Of a stretch of DNA of 64,000 nt, positions 51,471-63,800 are shown in pieces. Positions within the stretch are counted from its first letter, which is position 1. Every line of letters begins with the position of its first letter. The stretch comes from Sympetrum striolatum (taxonomy: Eukaryota; Arthropoda; Insecta; Odonata; Libellulidae). The notes beneath the pieces were generated by a model. That model did no database searches, was not told the DNA's origin, and saw nothing but the letters and a program-made list of their open reading frames with translations. The position numbers and the translations under genes are program-made. The stretch covers positions 76,078,841 through 76,142,840 of the forward strand of contig OX388349.1 in the NCBI GenBank assembly GCA_947579665.1, in the 5' to 3' direction.

Positions 51471-54170
51471 TTTTGTTTGCCATTGTTCCAAATATTAATT
51501 AATTTGCTCTTATTTATTACAGTCTCTCCTTCGCTCTTATTAAGTTCATCTCTCGTCGAACGAACGGGACTGGGACCCAACCATGACGAAGAGACTGATG
51601 ACGACATTGGGGAGAGAGTACAACCAGGTAAGAATAAGTACAAAATGCATAGTAATTAAGATTTTATATAGTTTAATTTGCTGTAAATAGTCCTTTTGTT
51701 TGCCATTGTTCCAAATATTAATTAATTTGCTCTTATTTCTTACACTCTCTCCTTCGCTCTTATTTAGTTCACCTGTCGTCCATCGAACGGGACTGGGACC
51801 AAACCGTGACGAAGAGACTGATGACGAACCTGGGGTGAGAGTGCAACCAGGAATGAATAAGTACAAAATGCATAGTAATTAAGATTTTCCATAGTTTAAT
51901 TTGCTGTAAATAGTCCTTTTGTTTGCCATTGTTCCAAATATTAATTAATTTGCTCTTATTTCTTACAATCTCTCCTTTGCTCTTATTTAGTTCACCTCTC
52001 GTCGAACGAACGGGACTGGGACCAAACCATGACGAAGAGACTTATGACGACCCTGGGGTGAGAGTGCAACCAGGAAAGAATAAGTACAAAATGCATAGTA
52101 ATTAAGATTTTACATAGATTAATTTGCTGTAAATAGTCCTTTTGTTTGCCATTGTACAAAATATTAATTAATTTGCTCTTATTTCTTACAGTCTCTCCTT
52201 CGCTCTTATTTAGTTCAGCTCTCGTCGAAAGAACGGGACTGGGACCAAACCATGAGGAAGAGACTGATGACGACCTTGGGGAGAGAGTACAACCAGGAAA
52301 GAATAAGTACAAAATGCATAGTAATTAAAATTTTACATAGTTTAATTTGCTGTAAATAGTCCTTTTTTTTGCCATTGTTCAAATATTAATTAATTTGCTC
52401 TTATTTCTTACTGTCACTCCTTCGCTCTTATTTAGTTCACCTCTCGTCGAACGAACGGGACTGGGACTAAACCATGACGAAGAGACTGATGACCACCTTG
52501 GGGAGAGAGTAGAACCAGGATAGAATAAGTACAAAATGCATAGTAATTAAGATTTTATATAGTTTAATTTGCTGTAAATAGCTCTTTTGTTTGCCATTGT
52601 TGCAAATATTAAATAATTTGCTCTTATTTCTTACTGTCTCTCCTTCGCTCTTATTTAGTTCACCTGTCATCCATTGAATGGGACTGGGACCAAACCGTGA
52701 TGAAGAGAATGATGACGACCCTGGGGAGAGAATGCAACCAGGCATGAATAAGTACAAAATGCATAGTAATTAAGATTTTACATAGTTTAATTTGCTGTAA
52801 ATAGTCCTTTTGTTTGCCATTGTTCCAAATATTAATTAATTTGCTCTTATTTCTTACAGTCTCTCCTTCGCTCTTATTTAGTTCATCTCTCGTCGAACGA
52901 ACGGGACTGGGACACAACCATGACGAAGAGACTGATGACGACATTGTGGGAGAGTGTACAACCAGGAAACAATAAGTACAAAATGCATAGTAATTAAGAT
53001 TTTATATAGTTAAATTTGCTGTAAATAGTCCTTTTGTTTGCCATTGTTCCAAATATTAATTAATTTGCTCTTATTTCTTACACTCTCTCCTTCGCTCTTA
53101 TTTAGTTCACCTGTCGTCCATCGAACGGGACTGGGACCAAACCGTGACGAAGAGACTGATGACGAACCTGGGGTGAGAGTGCAACCAGGAATGAATAAGT
53201 ACAAAATGCATAGTAATTAAGATTATACATAGTTTAATTTGCTGTAAATAGTCCTTTTGTTTGCCATTGTTCCAAATATTAATTAATTTGCTCTTATTTC
53301 TTACAGTCTCTCCTTCGCTCTTATTTAGTTCACCTCTCGTCCAACGAAAGGGACTGCGACTAAACCATGACGAAGAGACTGATGACGACCTTGGGGAGAG
53401 AGTACAACCAGGAAAGAATATGTACAAAATGCATAGTAATTAAGATTTTACATAGTTTAATTTGCTGTAAGTAGTCCTTTTGTTGGCCTTTGTTCCAAAT
53501 ATTAATTAATTTGCTCTTATTTCTTACAGTCTCTCCTTCGCTCTTATTTAGTTCAGCTCTCGTCGAAAGAACGGGACTGGGACTAAATCATGACGAAGAG
53601 ACTGATGACGACCTTGGGGAGAGAGTACAACCAGGAAAGAATAAGTACAAAATGCATAGTAATTAAGATTTTACATAGTTTAAATTGCTGTATATAGTCC
53701 TTTTGTTTGTCATTGTTCCAAATATTAATTAATTTACTCTTATTTCTTACAGTCTCTCCTTCGCTCTTATTTAGTTCACCTCTCGTCCAACGAACGGGAC
53801 TGAAACTAAGCCATGACGAAGAGACTGATGACGACCTTGGGGAGAGAGTACAACCAGGAAAGAATAAGTACAAAATGCATAGTAATTAAGATTTTACATA
53901 GTTTAATTTACTGTAAATAGTCCTTTTGTTTGCCATTGTTCCAAATATTAATTTATTTGCTCTTATTTCTTACAGTCTCACCTTCGCTCTTATTTAGTTC
54001 ACCTCTCGTCGAACGAACGAACGGGACTGGGACCAAACCATGACCAAGAGACTGATGAGGACATTGGGGAGAGAGTACAACCAGGAAAGAATAAGTACAA
54101 AATGCATAGTAATTAAGATTTTACATAGTTAAATTTGCTATAAATAGTCCTTTTGTTAGCCATTGTTCCA
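51471..54170 (+). repeat. Block W2
   Basis: This is the partner of W1. It keeps a CTCTTTTG/CACCTGTCATCC monomer near 52,580-52,800 that W1 lost, and lacks the three monomers at 48,131, 48,354 and 48,577. The fusion near 53,220 joins a CACCTGTCGTCC unit to the TTATACATAG tail. The right part overlaps the start of duplication E1. Confidence 0.8.
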
Positions 54171-56940
54171 AATATTAATTAATTTGCTCTTATTTCTTAC
54201 AGTCTCTCCTTCGCTCTTATTTAGTTCACCTCTCGTCGAACGAACGGGACTGGGCCCAAACCATGACGAAGAGACTGATGACGACATTGGGGAGAGGGTA
54301 CAACCAGGAAGGAATAAGTACAAAATGCATAGTAATTAAGATTTTACATAGTTTAATTTGCTGTAAATAGTCCTTTTGTTTGCCATTGTTCCAAATATTA
54401 ATTCATTTGCTCTTATTTCCTATAGTCTCACCTTCGCTCTTATTTAGTTCACCTCTCGTCGAAAGAACGGGACTTGGACCAAACCATGACGAAGAGACTG
54501 ATGACGACCTTGGGGAGAGAGTACAACCAGGAAAGAATAAGTACAAAATGCATAGTAATTAAGAATTTAAATTGTTTAATTTGCTGTAAATAGTCCTTTT
54601 GTTTGCCATTGTTCCAAATATTAATTCATTTGCTCTTATTTCTTACTGTCACTCCTTCGCTCTTATTAAGTTCACCTCTCGTCGAACGAACGGGACTGTG
54701 ACTAAACCATGACGAAGAGACTGATGACCACCTTGGGGAGAGAGTAGAACCAGGAAAGAATAAGTACAAAATGCATAGTAATCAAGATTTTACATAGTTT
54801 AATTTGCTGTAAATAGTCCTTTTGTTGTCCATTGTTCCTAATATTAATTTAGTTGCTCTTATTTCTTACAGTCTCTCCTTCGCTCTTATATAGTTCACCT
54901 CTCGTCGAACGAATGGGACTGGGACCAAACCATGACGAAGAGACTGATGACGACCTTGGGGAGAGAGTACAACCAGGAAAGAATAAGTACAAAATGCATA
55001 GTAATTAAGATTTTATATAGTTTAATTTGCTGTAAATAGCTCTTTTGTTGGCCATTGTTCCAAATATTAATTAATTTGCTCTTATTTCTTACTGTCTCTC
55101 CTTCGCTCTTATTTAGTTCACCTCTCATCGAACAAATGGGACTGGGACCAAACCATGACGAAGAGACTGATGACGACATTGGGGAGGGAGTACAACCAGG
55201 ACAGAATAAGTACAAAATGCATAGTAATTAAGATTTTACATAGTTTAATTTGCTATAAATAGTCCTTTTGTTTGCCATTGATCCAAATATTAATTAATTT
55301 GCTCTTATTTCTTACAGTCTCTCCTTCGCTCTTATTTAGTTCAACTCTCGTCGAACGAACGGGACTGGGACCAAACCATGACGAAGAGACTGATGACGAC
55401 ATTGGGGAGAGAGTACAACCAGGAAAGAATAAGTACAAAATTTATAGTAATTAAGATTTTACATAGTTTAATTTGCTATAAATAGTCCTTTTGTTTGCCA
55501 TTGTTCCAAATATTAATTAATTTGCTCTTATTTCTTACAGTCTCTCCTTCGCTCTTATTTAGTTCACCTCTCGTCGAAAGAACGGGACTGGGACGAAACC
55601 ATGACAAAGAGACTGATGACGACCTTGGGGACAGAGTACAACAAGGATAGAATAAGTACAAAATGCATAGTAATTAAGATTTTACATAGTTTAATTTGCT
55701 GTAAATAGTCCTTTTGTTTGCCATTTTTCCAAATATTAATTCATTTGCTCTTATTTCTTACAGTCTCTCCTTCACTCTTTTTTAGTTCACCTCTCATCGA
55801 ACAAATGGGACTGGGACCAAACCATGACAAAGAGACTGATGACGACATTGGGGAGAGTACAACCAGGAAAGAATAAGTACAAAATGCATAGTTATTAAGA
55901 TTTTACATAGTTTAATTTGCTATAAATAGTCCTTTTGATTGCCGTTGTTCCAAATATTAATTGATTTGCTCTTATTTCTTAAAGTCCCCCCTTTCGCTCT
56001 GATTTAGTTCACCTCTCGTCGAACGAATGGGACTGGGACCAAACCATGACGAAGGGACTGATGACGACATTGGGGAAAGAGTACAACCAGGAAAGAATAA
56101 GTACAAAATGCATAGTAATTAAGATTTTACATAGTTTAATTTGCTATAAATAGTCCTTTTGTTTGCGATTGTTCCAAATATTAATTCATTTGCTCTTATT
56201 TCTTACAGTCTCTCCTTCGCTCTTATTTAGTTCACCTCTCGTCGAACGAACGGGACTGGGACCAAACCATGACCAAGAGACTGATGATGACATTGCGGAG
56301 AGAGTACAACCAAGAAAGAATAAGTACAAAATGCATAGTAATTATTATTTTACATAGTTTAATTTGCTGTAAATAGTCCTTTTGTTTGTCATTGTTCCAA
56401 ATATTAATTAAATTGCTCTTATTTCTTACAGTCTCTCCTTCACTCTTATTTAGTTCACCTCTCGTCGAACGAACGGGACTGGGACCAAACCATGACGAAG
56501 AGACTGATGACGACCTTGGGGAGAGAGTACAACCAGGAAAGAATAAGTACAAAATGCATAGTAATTAAGATTTTACATAGTTTAATTTGCTGTAAATAGT
56601 CCTTTTGTTTAACATTGTTCCAAAAATTAATTCATTTGCTCTTATTTCCTATAGTCTCACCTTCGCTCTTATTTAGTTCACCTCTCGTCTAACGAACGGG
56701 ACTGGGACAAAAACCATGACGAAGAGACTGATGACGACCTTGGGGAGAGAGTACAACCAGGAAAGAATAAGTAAAAATGCATAGTAATTAAGATTTTACA
56801 TAGGTTAATTTGCTGTAAATAGTCCTTTTGTTTGCCATTGTTCCAAATATTAATTCATTTGCTCTTATATCTTAAAGTCTCTCCTTCGCTCCTATATAGT
56901 TCACCTCTCCTCTAACGAACGAGACTGGGGAAACACCATG
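53837..56940 (+). repeat. Recent tandem duplication, copy 1 (E1)
   Basis: This segment matches 60,897-64,000 base for base at an offset of 7,060. I found six substitutions between the copies: 54,563, 55,129, 55,618, 56,206, 56,875 and 56,936. The period equals 31 full monomers plus one truncated ~144 bp monomer and a few small insertions. Copy 2 is cut by the window end, so the true length is not known. Confidence 0.9.
54011..54022 (+). repeat. (GAAC)3 expansion in E1
   Basis: The same 4 bp expansion and the same downstream variants are present as at 49,550, consistent with the W1/W2 duplication. Confidence 0.85.
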
Positions 56941-59504
56941 ACGAAGAGACTGATGACGACCTTGCGGAGAGAGTACAACCAGGAAAGAATAAGTACAAAA
57001 TGCATAGTAATTAAGATTTTACATAGTTTAATTTGCTGTTAATAGTCCTTTTGTTTGCCATTGTTCCAAATATTAATTCATTTGCTCTTATTTCTTACAG
57101 TCTCTCCTTCGCTCTTATTTAGTTCACCTCTCGTCTAACAAACGGGACTGGGACCAAATCATGTTGAAGAGACTGATGACGACCTTGGGGAGAGAGTACA
57201 ACCAGGAAAGAATAAGTACAAAATGCATTGTAATTAATATTTATTATAGTTTAATTTTTCTGTAAATAATCCTTTTTGCCATTGTTCCAAATATTAATTA
57301 ATTTGCTCTTATTTCTTACTGTTTCTCCTTCGCTCTTATTTAGTTCACCTCTCGTCGAACGAACGGGCCTGTGACCAAACCATGAGGAAGAGACTGATGA
57401 CGACCTTGGGAAGAGAGTACAACCAGGAAAGAATAAGTACAAAATGCATAGTAATTAAGATTTTAAATAGTTTAATTTGCTGTAAATAGTCCTTTTGTTT
57501 GCCATTGTTCCAAATATTAATTCATTTGCTCTTATTTCTTACAGTCTCTCCTTCGCTCCTATTAAGTTCACCTCTCCTCGAACGAACGGGACTGGGACCA
57601 AACCATGAGGAAGAGACTGATGACGAACTTGGGGAGAGAGTACAACCAGGAAAGAATAACTACAAAATGCATAGTAATTAAGATTTTTAAATAATTTAAT
57701 TTGCTGTAAATAGTCCTTTCGTTTGCCATTGTTCCAAATATTAATTAATTTGCTCTTATTTCTTAATGTCTCTCTTTCGCTCTTATTTAGTTCATCTCTC
57801 GTCCAACGAACGGGACTGGGACTAAACCATGACGAAGAGACTGATGACAACCTTGGGGAGAGAGTACAACCTGGAAAGAATAAGTACAAAATGCATAGTA
57901 ATTAAGATTATACATAGTTTAATTTGCTGTAAATAGTCCTTTTGTTTGCCATTGTTCCAAATATTAATTAATTTGCTCTTATTTCTTACAGTCTCTCCTT
58001 CGCTCTTATTTAGTTCACCTCTCGTCGAACGAACGGGACTGGGACAAAACCATGACAAGAAACTGATGACGACATTGGGGAGAGAGTACAACCAGGAAAG
58101 AATAAGTACAATATGCATAGTAATTAAGATTTTACATAGTCTAATTTGCTATAAATAGTCCTTTTGTTTGCCATTGTTCCAAATATTAATTAATATGCTC
58201 TTATTTCTTACAGTCTCTCCTTCGCTCTTATTTAGTTCACCTCTCGTCGAAAGAACGGGATTGGGACGAAACCATGACGAAGAGACTAATGACGACCTTG
58301 GGGAGAGAGTACAACCAGGAAGGAATAAGTACAAAATGCTTAGTAATTAAAATTTTACGAAGTTTAATTTGCTGTAAATAGTCCTTTTGTTTGCCATTGT
58401 TCCAAATATTAATTCATTTGCTCTTATTTCTTACAGTCTCTCCTTCGCTCTTATTAAGTTTACCTCTCATCGAACTAATGGGACTTGGACCAAACCATGA
58501 CGAAGAGACTGATGACGACATTGGGGAGAGAGTACAACCAGGAAAGAATAAGTACAAAATGCATAGTAATTAAGATTTTACATAGTTTAATTTGCTATAA
58601 ATAGTCCTTTTTTTGCGATTGTTCCAATTATTAATTCATTTGCTCTTATTTCTTACAGTCTCTCCTTCGCTCTTATTTTGTTCACCTCTCGTCGAACGAA
58701 CGGGACAGGGACCAAACCATGACCAAGAGACTGATGACGACATTGCGGAGAGAGTACAACCAGGAAAGAATAAGTACAAAATGAATAGTAATTAAGATTT
58801 TACATAGTTAAATTTGCTGTAAATAGTCCTTTTGTTTGCCATTGTTCCAAATATTAATTCATTTGCTCTTATTTCTTACAGTCTCTCCTTCGCTCTTATT
58901 TAGTTCACCTTTCATCGAACAAATGGGACTGGGACCAAACCATGACGAAGAGACTGATGACGACATTGGGGAGAGAGTACAACCAGGAAAGAATAAGTAC
59001 AAAATGCATAGTAATTAAGATTTTACAAAGTTTAATTTGCTATAAATAGTCCTTTTGTTTGCCATTGTTCCAAATATTAATTCATTTGCTCTTATTTCTT
59101 ACAGTCTCTCCTTCGCTCTTATTTAGTTCACCTCTCGTCGAATGATCGGGACTAGGACCAAACCGTGACGAAGAGACTGATGACGACCTTGGGGATAGAG
59201 TACAACCAGGAAAGAATAAGTACAAAATGCATAGTAATTAAGATTTTACATAGTTTAATTTGCTATAAATAGTCCTTTTGTTTACCATTGTTCCAAATAT
59301 TAATTAATTTGCTCTTATTTCTTACAGTCTTTCCTTCGCTCTTATTTAGTTCACCTCTCGTCAAACGAACGGGACTGGGACCAAACCATGACGATGAGAC
59401 TGATGACGACATTGGGGAAAGAGTACAACCAGGAAAAAATAAGTACAAAATGCATAGTAATTAAGATTTTACATAGTTTAATTTGCTGTAAATAGCCCTT
59501 TTCT

Positions 59505-59831
59505 TTGCCATTGTTCCAAATATTAATAAATTTGCTCTTATTTCTCACAGTCTCTCCTTCGCTCTTATTTAGTTCACCTCTCGTCGAACGAATGGGACTG
59601 GGACCAAACCATGACGAAGGGACTGATGACAACCTTGGGGAGAGAGTACAACCCTTGTTCCAAATATTAATTAATATGCTCTTATTTCTTACAGTCTCTC
59701 CTTCGCTCTTATTTAGTTCACCTCTAATCGAACAAATGGGACTGGGACCAAACCATGACGAAGAGACTGATGACGACATTGGGGTGAGAGTACAACCAGG
59801 AAAGAATAAGTACAAAATGCATAGTAATTAA
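59505..59831 (+). other. Fused double open frame across the truncated monomer (not called as a gene)
   Basis: The ~79 bp deletion at 59,654 brings the frames of two neighbouring monomers into register, giving 108 codons with two hydrophobic segments. The minus strand is also open here for 154 codons (59,351-59,815). This illustrates how monomer deletions create longer frames by chance. No start signal or domain supports a gene. Confidence 0.25.
59640..59670 (+). repeat. Truncated monomer junction outside the S blocks
   Basis: The same CAACCC/TTGTTCC junction appears in a different context, followed by TTAATTAATATGCTC. Upstream, GACGAAGGGACTGATGAC is also shared with the S copies. The identical breakpoint argues for common descent and transfer between block types rather than a second independent deletion. 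The deletion fuses the open frames of two neighbouring units. Confidence 0.8.
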
Positions 59832-60843
59832 GATTTTACATAGTTTAATTTGCTATAAATAGTCCTTTTTTTGCGATTGTTCCAAATATTAATTCATTTG
59901 CTCTTATTTCTTACAGTCTCTCCTTCCCTCTTATTTTGTGCACCTCTCGTCGAATGAACGGGACAGGGACCAAACCATGACCAAGAGACTGATGACGACA
60001 TTGCGGAGAGAGTACAACCAGGAAAGAATAAGTACAAAATGAATAGTAATTAAGATTTTACATAGTTTAATTTGCTGTAAATAGTCCTTTTGTTTGCCAT
60101 TGTTCCAAATATAAATTCATTTGCTCTTATTTCTTACAGTCTCTCCTTCGCTCTTATTTAGTTCACCTCTCATCGAACAAATGGGACTGGGACCAAACCA
60201 TGACGAAGAGACTGATGACGACATTGGGGTGAGAGTACAACCAGGAAAGAATAAGTACAAAATGCATAGTAATTAAGATTTTACATAGTTTAATTTGCTA
60301 TAAATAGTCCTTTTGTTTACCATTGTTCCAAATATTAATTAATTTGCTCTTATTTCTTACAGTCTTTCCTTCGCTCTTATTTAGTTCACCTCTCGTCAAA
60401 CGAACGGGACTGGGACCAAACCATGACGATGAGACTGATGACGACATTGGGGAAAGAGTACAACCAGGAAAAAATAAGTACAAAATGCATAGTAATTAAG
60501 ATTTTACATAGTTTAATTTGCTGTAAATAGCCCTTTTCTTTGCCATTGTTCCAAATATTAATAAATTTGCTCTTATTTCTTACAATCTCTCCTTCGCTCT
60601 CATTTAGTTCACCTCTCGTCGAACGAACGGGACTGGGACCAAACCATGACGAAGGGACTGATGACCACCTTGGGGAGAGAGTAGAACCAGGAAAGAATAA
60701 GTACAAAATGCATAGTAATCAAGATTTTACATAGTTTAATTTGCTGTAAATAGTTCTTTTGTTATCCATTGTTCCTAATATTAATTTAGTTGCTCTTATT
60801 TCTTACTGTCCCTCCTTCGCTCTTATTTAGTTCACCTCTCGTC

Positions 60844-60855
60844 GAACGAACGAAC
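60844..60855 (+). repeat. (GAAC)3 expansion just left of the E2 boundary
   Basis: This is a second expanded unit immediately before the E2 copy of the expanded monomer at 61,071. Having two expanded units in a row suggests that the crossover creating the E duplication took place between misaligned members of this lineage. Confidence 0.8.
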
Positions 60856-60896
60856 GGGACTGGGACCAAACCATGACCAAGAGACTGATGAGGACA

Positions 60897-63800
60897 TTGG
60901 GGAGAGAGTACAACCAGGAAAGAATAAGTACAAAATGCATAGTAATTAAGATTTTACATAGTTTAATTTACTGTAAATAGTCCTTTTGTTTGCCATTGTT
61001 CCAAATATTAATTTATTTGCTCTTATTTCTTACAGTCTCACCTTCGCTCTTATTTAGTTCACCTCTCGTCGAACGAACGAACGGGACTGGGACCAAACCA
61101 TGACCAAGAGACTGATGAGGACATTGGGGAGAGAGTACAACCAGGAAAGAATAAGTACAAAATGCATAGTAATTAAGATTTTACATAGTTAAATTTGCTA
61201 TAAATAGTCCTTTTGTTAGCCATTGTTCCAAATATTAATTAATTTGCTCTTATTTCTTACAGTCTCTCCTTCGCTCTTATTTAGTTCACCTCTCGTCGAA
61301 CGAACGGGACTGGGCCCAAACCATGACGAAGAGACTGATGACGACATTGGGGAGAGGGTACAACCAGGAAGGAATAAGTACAAAATGCATAGTAATTAAG
61401 ATTTTACATAGTTTAATTTGCTGTAAATAGTCCTTTTGTTTGCCATTGTTCCAAATATTAATTCATTTGCTCTTATTTCCTATAGTCTCACCTTCGCTCT
61501 TATTTAGTTCACCTCTCGTCGAAAGAACGGGACTTGGACCAAACCATGACGAAGAGACTGATGACGACCTTGGGGAGAGAGTACAACCAGGAAAGAATAA
61601 GTACAAAATGCATAGTAATTAAAAATTTAAATTGTTTAATTTGCTGTAAATAGTCCTTTTGTTTGCCATTGTTCCAAATATTAATTCATTTGCTCTTATT
61701 TCTTACTGTCACTCCTTCGCTCTTATTAAGTTCACCTCTCGTCGAACGAACGGGACTGTGACTAAACCATGACGAAGAGACTGATGACCACCTTGGGGAG
61801 AGAGTAGAACCAGGAAAGAATAAGTACAAAATGCATAGTAATCAAGATTTTACATAGTTTAATTTGCTGTAAATAGTCCTTTTGTTGTCCATTGTTCCTA
61901 ATATTAATTTAGTTGCTCTTATTTCTTACAGTCTCTCCTTCGCTCTTATATAGTTCACCTCTCGTCGAACGAATGGGACTGGGACCAAACCATGACGAAG
62001 AGACTGATGACGACCTTGGGGAGAGAGTACAACCAGGAAAGAATAAGTACAAAATGCATAGTAATTAAGATTTTATATAGTTTAATTTGCTGTAAATAGC
62101 TCTTTTGTTGGCCATTGTTCCAAATATTAATTAATTTGCTCTTATTTCTTACTGTCTCTCCTTCGCTCTTATTTAGTTCACCTCTCATTGAACAAATGGG
62201 ACTGGGACCAAACCATGACGAAGAGACTGATGACGACATTGGGGAGGGAGTACAACCAGGACAGAATAAGTACAAAATGCATAGTAATTAAGATTTTACA
62301 TAGTTTAATTTGCTATAAATAGTCCTTTTGTTTGCCATTGATCCAAATATTAATTAATTTGCTCTTATTTCTTACAGTCTCTCCTTCGCTCTTATTTAGT
62401 TCAACTCTCGTCGAACGAACGGGACTGGGACCAAACCATGACGAAGAGACTGATGACGACATTGGGGAGAGAGTACAACCAGGAAAGAATAAGTACAAAA
62501 TTTATAGTAATTAAGATTTTACATAGTTTAATTTGCTATAAATAGTCCTTTTGTTTGCCATTGTTCCAAATATTAATTAATTTGCTCTTATTTCTTACAG
62601 TCTCTCCTTCGCTCTTATTTAGTTCACCTCTCGTCGAAAGAACGGGACTGGGACGAAACCATGACAAAGAGACTGATCACGACCTTGGGGACAGAGTACA
62701 ACAAGGATAGAATAAGTACAAAATGCATAGTAATTAAGATTTTACATAGTTTAATTTGCTGTAAATAGTCCTTTTGTTTGCCATTTTTCCAAATATTAAT
62801 TCATTTGCTCTTATTTCTTACAGTCTCTCCTTCACTCTTTTTTAGTTCACCTCTCATCGAACAAATGGGACTGGGACCAAACCATGACAAAGAGACTGAT
62901 GACGACATTGGGGAGAGTACAACCAGGAAAGAATAAGTACAAAATGCATAGTTATTAAGATTTTACATAGTTTAATTTGCTATAAATAGTCCTTTTGATT
63001 GCCGTTGTTCCAAATATTAATTGATTTGCTCTTATTTCTTAAAGTCCCCCCTTTCGCTCTGATTTAGTTCACCTCTCGTCGAACGAATGGGACTGGGACC
63101 AAACCATGACGAAGGGACTGATGACGACATTGGGGAAAGAGTACAACCAGGAAAGAATAAGTACAAAATGCATAGTAATTAAGATTTTACATAGTTTAAT
63201 TTGCTATAAATAGTCCTTTTGTTTGCGATTGTTCCAAATATTAATTCATTTGCTCTTATTTCTTATAGTCTCTCCTTCGCTCTTATTTAGTTCACCTCTC
63301 GTCGAACGAACGGGACTGGGACCAAACCATGACCAAGAGACTGATGATGACATTGCGGAGAGAGTACAACCAAGAAAGAATAAGTACAAAATGCATAGTA
63401 ATTATTATTTTACATAGTTTAATTTGCTGTAAATAGTCCTTTTGTTTGTCATTGTTCCAAATATTAATTAAATTGCTCTTATTTCTTACAGTCTCTCCTT
63501 CACTCTTATTTAGTTCACCTCTCGTCGAACGAACGGGACTGGGACCAAACCATGACGAAGAGACTGATGACGACCTTGGGGAGAGAGTACAACCAGGAAA
63601 GAATAAGTACAAAATGCATAGTAATTAAGATTTTACATAGTTTAATTTGCTGTAAATAGTCCTTTTGTTTAACATTGTTCCAAAAATTAATTCATTTGCT
63701 CTTATTTCCTATAGTCTCACCTTCGCTCTTATTTAGTTCACCTCTCGTCTAACGAACGGGACTGGGACAAAAACCATGACGAAGAGACTGATGACGACCT

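Larger units (their letters stand above)
56941..60896 (+). repeat. Remainder of the E period: mixed T-, S- and local monomers
   Basis: The left part (to about 57,700) follows T order, with the ATTAATATTTATTATAG unit near 57,233. A TTAATGTC unit with S/W-type core follows at 57,723. From about 58,600 to 60,300 there is a local duplication: the TTGCGATTG unit at 58,602 and its neighbour at 58,836 return at 59,860 and 60,093, and 59,240-59,620 returns near 60,275-60,655 (offset 1,035). A copy near 58,050 has a two-base deletion that changes its frame. No gene is seen. Confidence 0.75.
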
